Positions 24,645 through 33,634 of a stretch of DNA of 64,000 bases are shown here, piece after piece; position 1 is the first letter of the stretch; every line of letters starts with the position of its first letter. Under the pieces are notes generated by a model. It searched no databases. It had not been told where the DNA came from and saw only the letters and a program-made list of their open reading frames with translations. The translations under genes and the position numbers were made by a program. The DNA comes from Nocardia abscessus (GTDB taxonomy: Bacteria > Actinomycetota > Actinomycetes > Mycobacteriales > Mycobacteriaceae), in assembly GCF_015477775.1 (NCBI RefSeq), contig NZ_JADLQO010000012.1, forward strand, positions 124,001-188,000, written 5' to 3'.

Positions 24645-25139
24645 ATGACTGAGACGCAAGTGACCTGGCTGACCCCGGAGTCGCACGACAGGCTCAAGAG
24701 CGAACTCGACGCGCTCATCGCCAACCGTCCGGTCATCGCCGCCGAGATCAACGAACGCCGGGAAGAGGGCGACCTCAAGGAGAACGGCGGATACCACGCC
24801 GCGCGCGAGGAGCAGGGTCAGCAGGAGGCGCGCATTCGCCAGCTGCAAGAGCTGCTGAACAACGCCAAGGTCGGGGTCGCCCCCACCAAATCCGGCGTCG
24901 CGCTTCCCGGGTCGGTCGTCAAGGTCTACTACGACGGCGACGAGACGGACACCGAGACCTTCCTGATCGCCACGCGCGAGGAGGGCCTCAACGATTCCAA
25001 GCTGGAGACCTACTCGCCGAACTCCCCGCTCGGTGGCGCGCTCATCGACGCCAAGGTGGGCGAGACCAGGGAGTACACGCTGCCCAACGGCAACACGATG
25101 AAGGTCACCCTGCTCAGCGCCGAGCCCTACCACAGCTGA
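24645..25139 (+). CDS. greA: Transcription elongation factor GreA
   Basis: A 164-residue factor that enters the RNA polymerase secondary channel and stimulates cleavage of backtracked RNA. The N-terminal coiled coil carries the acidic tip region EEGDLKENGGYHAAREEQGQQEARI (about 40-65). The C-terminal FKBP-like domain ends SPNSPLGGALIDAKVGETREYTLPNG...LLSAEPYHS. ATG 24645 matches the mycobacterial start (MTETQVTWLT) and has AGGGAG eight bases upstream; a GTG nine bases earlier is less likely. Confidence 0.97.
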   Translation: MTETQVTWLTPESHDRLKSELDALIANRPVIAAEINERREEGDLKENGGYHAAREEQGQQEARIRQLQELLNNAKVGVAPTKSGVALPGSVVKVYYDGDETDTETFLIATREEGLNDSKLETYSPNSPLGGALIDAKVGETREYTLPNGNTMKVTLLSAEPYHS

Positions 25140-25186
25140 TGCACTCGGCCGTGGCCTCGCGCCCGGCCGACACCCCCGCGGACACG

Positions 25187-25219
25187 AGCGGCCGCGCCCG
25201 ATCATCGGGTGCGGCCGCT
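25187..25219. terminator. Bidirectional terminator between greA and metB
   Basis: AGCGGCCGC (25187-25195) pairs with GCGGCCGCT (25211-25219), and inner CCCG/CGGG extends the stem. It lies between the convergent greA and metB genes. Confidence 0.75.
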
Positions 25220-25236
25220 TCCTCATGTCCGTGAAC

Positions 25237-26379
25237 CTAGCTCAATGCCTGTTCGATGTCCGCAAGCAGGTCGCTGACATCCTCGATTCCGACCGAGAGC
25301 CGCACCAGATCCGCGGGCACCTCCAGCTCGGAACCCTCCGTGGAGGCGTGCGTCATCGCGGCCGGATGCTCGATCAACGATTCGATGCCACCCAGGGACT
25401 CGGCGAGGGTGAACACTTCGGTGCGCGAGCAGAACTTGCGCGCCGCCTCGACGTCGCCGTGCAGACGCACCGAGATCATCCCGCCGAACCGCCGCATCTG
25501 CTTGCCCGCGACGGCATGGCCCGGGTGCTCCGGCAGGCCGGGGTAGATCACCTGCGAGATCGCCGGGTGCCCGGACAGGAACTCGGCCAGGGTTTCGGCG
25601 TTGTCGCAATGCCGTTCCATCCGCAGCGCGAGGGTCTTGATGCCGCGCAGCGTGAGGAAGGCGTCGAACGGGCCGGGCACCGCGCCCGCTCCGTTCTGCA
25701 GGAACGCGAACGCCGCGTCGAGTTCCGGATCGTCGGTGATCAGCGCGCCGCCGATGACGTCGGAGTGCCCGCCCAGGTACTTGGTGGTGGAGTGCACCAC
25801 GATGTCGGCGCCCAGCAGCAGGGGCTGCTGCAGATAGGGGGTCGCGAAGGTGTTGTCCACCACCAATTTCGCGCCCGCGGCGTGCGCGACGTCGGCCAGC
25901 GCCGGGATGTCTCCGATGCTCAGCAGCGGGTTGGTCGGGGTCTCGATCCACACCAGCTTGGTGTTCGGCCGGATCGCGGCGCGCATCTCGTCCACGTTGA
26001 ACACGTGCGCGGGGGAATGCTCGATGCCCCACTGGCTGAAGACCTTGTCGATCAGCCGGAAGGTGCCGCCGTAGGCGTCGTCGGGGATCACGATGTGATC
26101 ACCCGGACGCAGCGTGGCGCGCAGCGCACAGTCGGTCGCGGCCATGCCGGACGCGAACGCCCGGCCGTAGCGGCCCGATTCCAGCGCGGCGAGGTTCGCC
26201 TCCAGCACGGATCGCGTCGGATTGCCGGTGCGGGCGTATTCGAAACCGCCGCGCAACCCGCCCACGCCGTCCTGGGCGAACGTCGAACTCGCGTAGATGG
26301 GCACATTCACCGCGCCGGTCTGCGGATCGGGTTCATACCCGGCGTGCACGGCCCGTGTGGAGAATCCCAGCTCGCTCAT
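25237..26379 (-). CDS. metB: Cystathionine gamma-synthase
   Basis: A 380-residue Cys/Met-metabolism PLP enzyme. The PLP lysine is K200 in VVHSTTKYLGGHSDVIGG. Other signatures are YARTGNPTRSVLEANLAALE and DNTFATPYLQQPL. Gamma-synthases (forward transsulfuration from an activated homoserine) and gamma-lyases are hard to separate by sequence. The assignment follows its position next to greA (Rv1079) and a cbs gene nearby, which suggests reverse transsulfuration could also use it. On the minus strand TAGGCT precedes the ATG by seven bases (leaderless). Confidence 0.9.
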   Translation of the reverse strand: MSELGFSTRAVHAGYEPDPQTGAVNVPIYASSTFAQDGVGGLRGGFEYARTGNPTRSVLEANLAALESGRYGRAFASGMAATDCALRATLRPGDHIVIPDDAYGGTFRLIDKVFSQWGIEHSPAHVFNVDEMRAAIRPNTKLVWIETPTNPLLSIGDIPALADVAHAAGAKLVVDNTFATPYLQQPLLLGADIVVHSTTKYLGGHSDVIGGALITDDPELDAAFAFLQNGAGAVPGPFDAFLTLRGIKTLALRMERHCDNAETLAEFLSGHPAISQVIYPGLPEHPGHAVAGKQMRRFGGMISVRLHGDVEAARKFCSRTEVFTLAESLGGIESLIEHPAAMTHASTEGSELEVPADLVRLSVGIEDVSDLLADIEQALS

Positions 26380-26386
26380 GAGGGCC

Positions 26387-26392
26387 AGCCTA
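26387..26392 (-). promoter_or_regulatory. Leaderless promoter of metB
   Basis: TAGGCT on the minus strand, then GGCCCTC, then ATG 26379; no ribosome site. Confidence 0.4.
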
Positions 26393-26597
26393 ATCGGGGC
26401 GATGCCCGGGCAACTTCCCGGTCTTGCATATCGCGACCGGGTGCGCGGGCAAATCGGGCAAACCTCCGCAACTGCGTCGGCACGGCGCCCTTCCGCCCTC
26501 CGACGTGATCGAATTTACGTGCGCATCACGTCTGTGCCGGAAATCTTGCGTCCGAGGCCGCCGACGTGAGCTCGGTCTCCTCGCATTCGTCCCCGTT

Positions 26598-26603
26598 TAC
26601 GCT
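26598..26603 (+). promoter_or_regulatory. Leaderless promoter of the acyl-CoA dehydrogenase
   Basis: TACGCT, six bases, then ATG 26610. No ribosome site is present. Confidence 0.4.
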
Positions 26604-26609
26604 GAGTCC

Positions 26610-27785
26610 ATGGTCACCGTGGAAGAACTGTTCGCCACCGATGCGCTGCTGTCCGAGGACGAGCGCGAGATCCGGGACACCGTCGCGGCCTTCGCGGCCA
26701 AGCGGCTGCGTCCGCACATCGCGGAGTGGTTCGAGGCGGGTACCTTCCCGGCCCGCGAGCTCGCCCCGGAACTGGGCGAGCTCGGCCTGCTCGGCATGCA
26801 TCTGGAGGGTTACGGCTGCGCGGGCATGTCGGCGACCACCTACGGCCTGGCCTGCCAGGAGCTGGAGGCGGTCGACTCCGGCGTCCGCAGCATGGTCTCG
26901 GTCCAAGGCTCGCTGGCGATGACGGCGATTCACAAATTCGGCTCGGAGGAACAGAAGCAGCAGTGGTTGCCCGAGCTGGCCGCCGGCCGCGCGCTCGGCT
27001 GCTTCGGGCTGACCGAACCCGACTTCGGTTCGAACCCGGGCGGCATGCGCACCCGGGCCGAGCGCGACGGCGCCGACTGGGTGCTGAACGGCTCGAAGAT
27101 GTGGATCACCAACGGGTCGGTGAGCGACGTCGCGGTGGTCTGGGCGCAGACCGAGGACGCGGGCAAGCAGGTGATCCGCGGGTTCCTGGTACCCGCGGGC
27201 ACGCCAGGGTTCACCGCGCGGGAGATGCACCGCAAACTGTCGCTGCGCGCGTCGGTCACCGCGGAGCTGGACTTCGACGACGTGCGCCTGCCCGCCGACG
27301 CGGTGCTGCCCGGGTCGCGCGGACTGGCCTCGCCGCTGGCCTGCCTGGGCGAGGCGCGGTTCGGCATCGTCTTCGGCGCGCTGGGCGCGGCGCGCGAATG
27401 TCTGGCGTCCACCATCGAGTACGCGAGGACCCGCGAGGTGTTCGACAAGCCGCTCGCCGCCTACCAGCTCACCCAGGCCAAACTCGCCGACATGGCGCTG
27501 GAGTTCGGCAAAGGCCAACTGCTCGCGCTGCACATCGCGCGGCTCAAGGACCGCGGCGCGGTCACGCCCGAACAGGTGAGCGCGGGCAAGCTGAACAGCA
27601 CGCGCGAGGCCATCGCGATCGCCCGCGAGTGCCGCACCATCCTCGGGGCCAACGGCATCACGCTCGACTACCCCGTGCTTCGCCACGCGAACAATTTGGA
27701 GTCGGTGCTCACCTACGAAGGCACCGCCGAGGTGCACCAGCTGGTGCTCGGCCGGGCCTTGACGGATGCGAATGCCTTCCGCTGA
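26610..27785 (+). CDS. Acyl-CoA dehydrogenase, glutaryl-CoA dehydrogenase-like
   Basis: A 391-residue FAD enzyme. Motifs in order are GCFGLTEPDFGSNPGGMRTRA (FAD/substrate contact), MWITNGSVSDVAVVWA, KLSLRASVTAELDFDDVRLP, and the catalytic base Glu370 in TYEGTAEVHQLVLGRALT. This last segment and the LSLRAS region match human glutaryl-CoA dehydrogenase (as I remember it) better than medium-chain enzymes. That predicts oxidation, possibly with decarboxylation, of glutaryl-CoA from lysine or tryptophan breakdown. No electron-transfer partner is adjacent. The frame is open upstream, but ATG 26610 fits the family N-terminus and the leaderless promoter. Confidence 0.88.
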   Translation: MVTVEELFATDALLSEDEREIRDTVAAFAAKRLRPHIAEWFEAGTFPARELAPELGELGLLGMHLEGYGCAGMSATTYGLACQELEAVDSGVRSMVSVQGSLAMTAIHKFGSEEQKQQWLPELAAGRALGCFGLTEPDFGSNPGGMRTRAERDGADWVLNGSKMWITNGSVSDVAVVWAQTEDAGKQVIRGFLVPAGTPGFTAREMHRKLSLRASVTAELDFDDVRLPADAVLPGSRGLASPLACLGEARFGIVFGALGAARECLASTIEYARTREVFDKPLAAYQLTQAKLADMALEFGKGQLLALHIARLKDRGAVTPEQVSAGKLNSTREAIAIARECRTILGANGITLDYPVLRHANNLESVLTYEGTAEVHQLVLGRALTDANAFR

Positions 27786-27921
27786 AAACGCTTTCCGTCT
27801 TCGTAATTTCTGGAGTCCGATTGCGTAACGGACCGTGGCGGATAGAAATCGCTGATCCGAGAAAACTGGACAATTGCCATGTTCAGGCACATCGCACCGG
27901 GGTGTGCCTCCAAACGATTCG

Positions 27922-28902
27922 CTAGCGGAAATCGTCCTCGTCGAGGTAGTCCGAGAACTCCCCCGACTGTGGGTAGACCGACTTCGCGCTGTCCCCCCGG
28001 TGCCGCCCCCGGGGCCGCGCGCCGTGCTGTTCCCAGTGCTGCGCCGGGCCGCTGTGCCACGGCCCTCTGTCGTCACGGCCGACCGGCCGGTCCCACAGCC
28101 AGTCCTCGTCCGGGCCGGGCCGGTCTTCCCACTGCTGCCCCCGTGCCGCCTGCTGATCCATCCACAGTTGCTCTCGAGCGGCATCCGCGCCGCCGTACCG
28201 GTAGGCCGCGGCGTGTTCACGGACCGCGGGCATCTGCTCCTCCAGACCACTGAGCCAGTTCTCCCAGCGCTGCTGCATCGGGCGGATCATGCCGCCGCCG
28301 ACGCCGACCACCAGGATGCCGCCGATGGTGGCGAGCACCGTGACCAGGATCGGCAGCGTCACCGAGGTGGCCACGCCGACCTGGTCGAGCGCCGCGACGA
28401 CGCCGACACCCCAGACGAACACCGCCGCGATCCGGCCGACCATCGCGCCGTAGGACAGCCCGCCGAGCAGGCTGCCCACCATGTCGCGCACCGCGTGGGC
28501 GACCGCGCCCGCGACCACCAGGACGACGATCGCGACGCCCGCCTTGGGCAGCCAGGCGATCACGCCGGTGATCGTTTCGCTCACCGGGTTCGGGCCGAAC
28601 ACCCCGAAGCCGAGTTGCAGCGCGATCAACAGGATGGCGTAGTACGCCAGCTTCGCCAGGACCTCACCGGCGTCGTACCGGCTGCGCGAGAGCACCTGCC
28701 CGATACCGCCGCGCTCGGCGAGACGGTCGAAGCCGATCCGCCGCAGCACCTTGCCGACGATCGCGGCCGTCGCTTTCGCGACCAGCCAGCCGATGAACAG
28801 GACGACCAGGAACCCGGCGAATTCGGGCACGAGCGTCGCCACGGAACTCCACGCGTCGGTCAACCCCTGCTGGTAATCGATGGCCCAACCGGAGGTGCGC
28901 AT
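27922..28902 (-). CDS. MscS/TM-helix family membrane protein
   Basis: A 326-residue protein with about five membrane segments in residues 20-215 (VPEFAGFLVVLFIGWLVAKATAAIVGKVL; LAKLAYYAILLIALQLGFGVFG; AGVAIVVLVVAGAVAHAVRDMVG; and two more). The repeated conserved-helix pattern is that of small mechanosensitive-channel relatives (CmpX/TM_helix). Residues 225-326 form a charged, Trp/Gln/Asp-rich cytosolic tail ending YLDEDDFR. It probably contributes to osmotic or membrane-tension response. A GAAGGGAAGG ribosome site precedes the start on the minus strand. Confidence 0.75.
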   Translation of the reverse strand: MRTSGWAIDYQQGLTDAWSSVATLVPEFAGFLVVLFIGWLVAKATAAIVGKVLRRIGFDRLAERGGIGQVLSRSRYDAGEVLAKLAYYAILLIALQLGFGVFGPNPVSETITGVIAWLPKAGVAIVVLVVAGAVAHAVRDMVGSLLGGLSYGAMVGRIAAVFVWGVGVVAALDQVGVATSVTLPILVTVLATIGGILVVGVGGGMIRPMQQRWENWLSGLEEQMPAVREHAAAYRYGGADAAREQLWMDQQAARGQQWEDRPGPDEDWLWDRPVGRDDRGPWHSGPAQHWEQHGARPRGRHRGDSAKSVYPQSGEFSDYLDEDDFR

Positions 28903-29171
28903 TACCTTCCCTTCGCTGACTGTCGGCGATATGAGTGTTTGCCACGATTGCGTCCCGCCCGGTTATACCTCCAAGACTTGCCTCGAAGTCCGCATTCGCG
29001 AACAAATTGCCATATTTATTTCGAACTCCGGTGACTCCGAATTCACCTTGCCGGAGGCCGGAAGCGAGCCCCGGGGCGGTCACGCGCGGGCTAATTCCCC
29101 GCATGCGGCACCGGACGCGGATTACGGTCCACGAGAAGCGAATTGGGCCTGCGCGACCCGGGCGCGGACAC

Positions 29172-29177
29172 TACTGT
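29172..29177 (+). promoter_or_regulatory. Leaderless promoter of the HD/LuxR gene
   Basis: TACTGT, six bases, then ATG 29184. It supports the start chosen for the 540-residue protein. Confidence 0.45.
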
Positions 29178-29183
29178 CGGTGC

Positions 29184-30806
29184 ATGTCGTCGATCCGCGC
29201 CACCGAGGTGCTCGCGGCGCTGTCGCTCACCACCGATCTCGCCACCGGAATGCCGTTCGAGAAGGGGCTGGCCACCTGCCTGCTCGCCACCGGCCTCGCC
29301 GAACGGATCGGACTGCCGGACGCCGAGCGCCGCGCGGTCTTCCTCGCCGCCCTACTCGGCGCGGTCGGGTGCACCGGCCGAGCCTCGGAGAACGCGGAGT
29401 CCTACGCCGACGACATCGCCTTCCAGCGTGCGTGCCACGTGCTCGATCCGGGCGATCCCGGCGTCTTCACCGAACAGCTGCGCCGGTTCGGGAGTTGGTC
29501 GCCCGCGGCCCAATCGGCGCTGCGCAACCGGTTCGTCGCGCAGATGCCGGCCGGAGCGCCGCAGCAGTCTCTGCGCTCGTCGTGCGAGATCGTCCGGACG
29601 TTCGGGTCGCGACTGGGTCTGCCGGACGCCGCCGTTCGCGCCATGACCGAGGTGGAGGAACGCTGGGACGGACTCGGTGTGCCCGAACAGCTGCGCGGGG
29701 AGGCCATTTCGCTTCCCGGCCGAATTCTGCACGTGGCCGAGCAAGCGGTGCTCGCGCTGGATGCCGTCGGCGAGGAACCCGCGACCGGGCACGGCGACAC
29801 CTCGCCCGGTGGCATCGGGCACCCGGCAACCGAACCGGACCGGCCCCGCGCCGCCTTGGGCACTATCGCGCGGCGGCTGGACATCGTCCTCGCCGAGCTG
29901 CGGCGACGGGCAGGCGGGCACCTCGATCCCGACCTGGTCGCCGTCTGCGACGCCGCGGTCATCCGGGAGACGCTCGACGTACCCGACCTGCTCGCCGCCG
30001 TCCTGGCCGCGGAACCGGGTGTGCCGAGTTCGCTTCCGGCCGAGGAACGCGACCGGCCCAGCCTGGCGCTGGCCATGATCGTCGACTTGAAAGGCCGCTA
30101 CCTGCTGGGACATTCGGCGCACGTCGCCGGACTCGCCGCGGCAGCGGCCACCCGGATGGGTGTGCCCGCCGACGAGCGGGCGGCGCTGCGCGCCGCCGCC
30201 CTGCTGCACGACCTCGGCCGGGCCGCGGTGTCCAGCGCGGTCTGGGACCGCCGCGGCCCGCTCGGCCGCGCGGACTGGAAACGCGTTCGGCTGCACAGCT
30301 ATTGGACCGAGCGCATCCTGCGCCGCTGCCCCGGGCTGGCTGACCTGGCCGCGCTCGCGGCAGGTCATCACGAGCGGCTCGACGGCAGCGGCTATCCCAG
30401 GGGCAAGCCGGATACTTCGCCCGGCTCCCGACTACTCGCGGCCGCGGATGTCTTCGCGGCCTGCACCGAGGCGCGGCCCTATCGTCCCGCGGCCCGGGCC
30501 GCCGAAGCCGCGGCTCACCTGGGCGCCGAGGTCACCGCGGGCCGGCTCGACGGCGACGCGTGCGCCGCCGTGATCGCGGCCGCCGCGGACCGCGCCGACC
30601 ACGCCGCCCACGGCCTCTCCGACACCGAGGTCGACGTCCTCCGCCTGACCGCCCGTGGCCGCAGCGGCCGCGAGATCGCCGCCGAACTGCTTCTTCCCGA
30701 ACGCACCGTCACCCACCACCTCACCGAACTCCGCGGCAAGACCGGCCAGCGCACCCGCGCGGGCGCCGCCGTCTTCGCCATGTCCCATCAGCTCCTGCCC
30801 GGCTGA
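29184..30806 (+). CDS. Tandem HD-GYP/LuxR transcriptional regulator
   Basis: A 540-residue protein. The second HD-GYP domain (about 295-450) keeps HDLGR (H342, D343) and HHERLDGSGYP (H395, H396), so it probably binds metals and may hydrolyse a cyclic nucleotide. The first half looks like a degenerate copy: LLGAVGCTG replaces the HD motif, and VEERWDGLGVP (about 156-166) replaces HHExxDGxGYP. The C-terminus (about 475-535) is a LuxR-type helix-turn-helix, LSDTEVDVLRLTARGRSGREIAAELLLPERTVTHHL. It likely couples ligand sensing or hydrolysis to DNA binding. Targets are unknown. Confidence 0.85.
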   Translation: MSSIRATEVLAALSLTTDLATGMPFEKGLATCLLATGLAERIGLPDAERRAVFLAALLGAVGCTGRASENAESYADDIAFQRACHVLDPGDPGVFTEQLRRFGSWSPAAQSALRNRFVAQMPAGAPQQSLRSSCEIVRTFGSRLGLPDAAVRAMTEVEERWDGLGVPEQLRGEAISLPGRILHVAEQAVLALDAVGEEPATGHGDTSPGGIGHPATEPDRPRAALGTIARRLDIVLAELRRRAGGHLDPDLVAVCDAAVIRETLDVPDLLAAVLAAEPGVPSSLPAEERDRPSLALAMIVDLKGRYLLGHSAHVAGLAAAAATRMGVPADERAALRAAALLHDLGRAAVSSAVWDRRGPLGRADWKRVRLHSYWTERILRRCPGLADLAALAAGHHERLDGSGYPRGKPDTSPGSRLLAAADVFAACTEARPYRPAARAAEAAAHLGAEVTAGRLDGDACAAVIAAAADRADHAAHGLSDTEVDVLRLTARGRSGREIAAELLLPERTVTHHLTELRGKTGQRTRAGAAVFAMSHQLLPG

Positions 30807-30982
30807 CCGACCGCACGCCTCGAACGAGGTTCTCGCACCGCGCACACCGAGCGAGGATGTATCGGAGGGCGGCGCGGAAGACCTCACAGAATCGGAGAGG
30901 GAAGCGGTAGAGGATTGTTACCTCTTGTCATTCAGGTGCCATGTGAGCGTCACCCTCAGGCCAGCGCGAGCGCGGATGATAT

Positions 30983-31032
30983 AGGAGGACACGGGCATTG
31001 GGGCGATGCCTCCACCACCATCGCATTGGAGG
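30983..31032 (+). promoter_or_regulatory. Leader with mutually exclusive hairpins upstream of DUF4254
   Basis: GCGATG (31003-31008) can pair with CATCGC (31019-31024), or CCTCCA (31009-31014) can pair with TGGAGG (31027-31032). The two folds cannot coexist, and the second buries the ribosome site of a 25-codon leader frame. An earlier AGGAGG (30983-30988) lies nine bases before TTG 30998. Confidence 0.4.
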
Positions 31033-31038
31033 TGCACG

Positions 31039-31116
31039 ATGCACACGTTCTCGATCGACCGCAGCGCACTCCGCTCGGTTCCGAATGCACTGGGAGCCGG
31101 CCATGTTCGTGCGTGA
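31039..31116 (+). CDS. Leader peptide overlapping the DUF4254 start
   Basis: A 25-codon frame, MHTFSIDRSALRS...GHVRA, starting at ATG 31039 six bases after a strong TTGGAGG. It ends (TGA 31114-31116) inside the DUF4254 gene, overlapping its start in another frame by 14 bases. The overlap suggests that translating the leader opens or blocks the downstream start. It could instead be an N-terminal relic. No homologue is recognised. Confidence 0.4.
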   Translation: MHTFSIDRSALRSVPNALGAGHVRA

Positions 31117-31582
31117 CCACCTGCCGCGGCGCTCGCACGGCGTCACCCGCACGCTGCCGGACCAGCGCGAACTGGTCGCCGCCTTCGGCGGTCACCCGAG
31201 CGATTCGGGCGAAGACCACCCGCTGGTCGCCTGGGCCGGGACACTGGCCGCGCTGCATCGGCAGCGCCACAGCGATCCGCTGGCCGCCGCCGGAATAGAT
31301 TGCCGCCGAGCCGAACTGGTGGCGACCATCGACGCGTGGGTGGTGGACCGACTGCCGCGCAAGCGTTCGGCCGACCGCGTGCGCGCCGAATCCCTCGGCG
31401 CCACGGTCGACCGCATGGCCGCCGCCCACGTCCACGCCAGCCACCTGCTGCACACCGCCGAGAAGGTGTCCGACGCCCGGGTGCACGCCGCCTGGTACCG
31501 GCTGGCCCTGCTGGCCGACGAATGGACCGACCTGATCACCGGCGGCGTACGGGAAACGGTGCGCGGCAGGAGACCGGCCTAG
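31103..31582 (+). CDS. DUF4254 domain protein
   Basis: A 159-residue helical protein matching the DUF4254 pattern: HPLVAWAGTLAALHRQRHS near the start, then AELVATIDAWV and an end built on WYRLALLADEWTDLITG. It has no membrane segment or signal. Function unknown. ATG 31103 has GGGAG six bases upstream. An upstream TTG (30998) and ATG (31085) are in frame, but the added residues look random and Arg-rich. It lies 13 bases from the convergent cbs gene. Confidence 0.7.
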   Translation: MFVRDHLPRRSHGVTRTLPDQRELVAAFGGHPSDSGEDHPLVAWAGTLAALHRQRHSDPLAAAGIDCRRAELVATIDAWVVDRLPRKRSADRVRAESLGATVDRMAAAHVHASHLLHTAEKVSDARVHAAWYRLALLADEWTDLITGGVRETVRGRRPA

Positions 31583-31595
31583 CGCGCGGCCTCGC

Positions 31596-32984
31596 CTACT
31601 TGCCGAGGCTGCCCGTGCTGAGGAAGCCGAGCAGGTCGTGGCGGGTGATCACGCCGACCGGTTTGCCGTCCTCCACGACCATGAGCGCGTCGGTGTCCGA
31701 GAGCGCCTTGGTCGCGGCGGAGATGGGCTCACCCGAGCCGATCAGCGGGAACGAGGGGCTCATGTGCTGGGCCACCGAATCGGTCAGGTGGGCGCGGCCC
31801 TCGAATACGGCCGACAGCAGATCGCGTTCTGAGACGCTGCCGGCGACCTCGCCCGCCATGACCGGCGGCTCGGCGCCGACCACGGGCATCTGGGACACGC
31901 CGTACTCGCGCAGGATCTCGATCGCGTCGCGCAGCGTTTCGGACGGGTGGGTGTGCACCAGGTCGGGCAGCTCGCCGGACTTGCCGCGCAGCACGTCACC
32001 CACGAGCGGCTCGGCTGTGCCGTCCAGCCGCTCGCGCAGGAACCCGTAGGAGCTCATCCACTCGTCGTTGAAGATCTTCGACAGGTAACCGCGGCCACCG
32101 TCGGGCAGCAGCACCACGACCACCGCGTCCGGGTCGCGCCGCGCCACCTCGACGGCCGCGACGACCGCCATGCCGCAGGAACCGCCGACCAGCAGGCCCT
32201 CCTCGCGGGCCAGCCTGCGGGTCATGTCGAAGGAATCCGCGTCGGAGACCGCGATGATCTCGTCCGGCACGGCGGGGTCGTAGGCCGACGGCCAGAAGTC
32301 CTCGCCGACACCCTCGACCAGATACGGCCGCCCGGTACCGCCGGAGTACACCGAGCCCTCCGGGTCGGCGCCGATGATCTGGACCTTCCCGCCGGAGACC
32401 TCCTTGAGGTAGCGGCCGGTGCCGGTGATGGTGCCGCCGGTGCCGACGCCCGCCACGAAGTGGGTGACCTTGCCGTCGGTGTCGCGCCAGATCTCCGGGC
32501 CGGTGGTCTCGTAGTGGCTGTCGGGGCCGCCGGGGTTGGAGTACTGGTCGGGCTTCCATGCGCCGTCGATCTCGCGGACCAGTCGGTCGGAGACGCTGTA
32601 GTAACTGTCCGGGTGGTCCGGCGGCACAGCGGTCGGGCAGACCACGACCTCGGCGCCGTAAGCGCGCAGCACGTTGCGCTTGTCCTCGCTGACCTTGTCG
32701 GGGCAGACGAACACGCAGTTGTAGCCGCGCTGCTGGGCGACCAGGGCGAGGCCGACGCCGGTGTTGCCGGAGGTGGGCTCGACGATGGTGCCGCCGGGCC
32801 GCAGCTTGCCGGACTGCTCGGCGGCGTCGATCATCTTCACCGCGATCCGGTCCTTCGAGCTGCCGCCGGGGTTGAGGTATTCGATCTTGGCCGCGACCAG
32901 CCCCGCGTTCGGTCCCACGACCGAGTTCAACCGGACCAGCGGCGTGTTGCCGATGAGATCCACGACATGATCCGCGATGCGCAT
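31596..32984 (-). CDS. cbs: Cystathionine beta-synthase
   Basis: A 462-residue PLP enzyme that condenses homocysteine with serine (or O-acetylserine). PLP lysine K44 lies in NPGGSSKDRIAVKM, and the PLP-phosphate loop is GTGGTITGTGRYL. A C-terminal CBS-domain pair (about 335-460, e.g. ALMVVEDGKPVGVITRHDLLGFL) suggests allosteric control by an adenosyl ligand. It closely follows Rv1077 in sequence as I recall it. ATG 32984 (MRIADHVVDLIGNTPLVRLN) is the conserved start; the frame continues upstream. With metB it provides transsulfuration. Confidence 0.95.
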   Translation of the reverse strand: MRIADHVVDLIGNTPLVRLNSVVGPNAGLVAAKIEYLNPGGSSKDRIAVKMIDAAEQSGKLRPGGTIVEPTSGNTGVGLALVAQQRGYNCVFVCPDKVSEDKRNVLRAYGAEVVVCPTAVPPDHPDSYYSVSDRLVREIDGAWKPDQYSNPGGPDSHYETTGPEIWRDTDGKVTHFVAGVGTGGTITGTGRYLKEVSGGKVQIIGADPEGSVYSGGTGRPYLVEGVGEDFWPSAYDPAVPDEIIAVSDADSFDMTRRLAREEGLLVGGSCGMAVVAAVEVARRDPDAVVVVLLPDGGRGYLSKIFNDEWMSSYGFLRERLDGTAEPLVGDVLRGKSGELPDLVHTHPSETLRDAIEILREYGVSQMPVVGAEPPVMAGEVAGSVSERDLLSAVFEGRAHLTDSVAQHMSPSFPLIGSGEPISAATKALSDTDALMVVEDGKPVGVITRHDLLGFLSTGSLGK

Positions 32985-33074
32985 GGACCCCATCGTTGCA
33001 GACGCACTAACTGTGAGTTCGCGCACGCCGCACGCAGCGGGCCCGGACTACCGGCGAACCGGGGCGCGTCCCCT

Positions 33075-33080
33075 TAGGAT
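33075..33080 (+). promoter_or_regulatory. Leaderless promoter of the 33088 gene
   Basis: TAGGAT, seven bases, then ATG 33088. Confidence 0.4.
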
Positions 33081-33087
33081 CGCTGCC

Positions 33088-33549
33088 ATGAGGCAGCCGA
33101 ACATCGCCCGCGCCGCAATGCTTCTGGCCGGATCGGCGATGGCTCTAGTGATCGGATCCGGTGCGCAAGCCGAAGCGGCGACTGTCGAGTTCCCGCAGGT
33201 GCCCACGCTGGCGCGCGGTGGTCTGTGCTGGACCAGCATCCGTACCTGGGCCGACACCAGTCCGGAGTGGCCCGGTCGCGCCATTCTCAATGTCCGTGCG
33301 TTACCTGTGAGCGGCATCGGGCCCGGTATCTATCCTCTGGCGCCGCTGTGCGAGGTGCGCACCACGGTGGCGTGGCGCAATGTCACCACCGGCGCCACGG
33401 GCAGCTACGACAACACGGTGGTCACCGGCATCTACGGCAGCATCCAGTACGCGCTGTTCCAGGACACCGGACCGGGCCTGGTGGAGGTCACCATCTCCAC
33501 CGACGCCGCGAGCGTCCCCGCCCGCGGCGCGTTCCTGGTCCCGGCCTGA
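33088..33549 (+). CDS. Small secreted protein of unknown function
   Basis: A 153-residue protein with a Sec signal peptide (RAAMLLAGSAMALVIGSGAQAEAA, cleavage near residue 29-31). The mature part is about 120 residues, beta-rich, with two cysteines (LCWTS and LCEVR) likely forming a disulfide, and Ig-like strands such as GPGLVEVTISTDAASVPARGAFLVPA. I do not recognise the family. It probably functions in the cell envelope or outside the cell. It is divergent from cbs. Confidence 0.7.
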   Translation: MRQPNIARAAMLLAGSAMALVIGSGAQAEAATVEFPQVPTLARGGLCWTSIRTWADTSPEWPGRAILNVRALPVSGIGPGIYPLAPLCEVRTTVAWRNVTTGATGSYDNTVVTGIYGSIQYALFQDTGPGLVEVTISTDAASVPARGAFLVPA

Positions 33550-33634
33550 CGGCGGCAGATCCGGGCGACCGCGCCCGAGCGGTCACCGGCGCTGGGTGAC
33601 ACGGTCGGCCACTGGTCGTCTGGGCCGGATTTCG

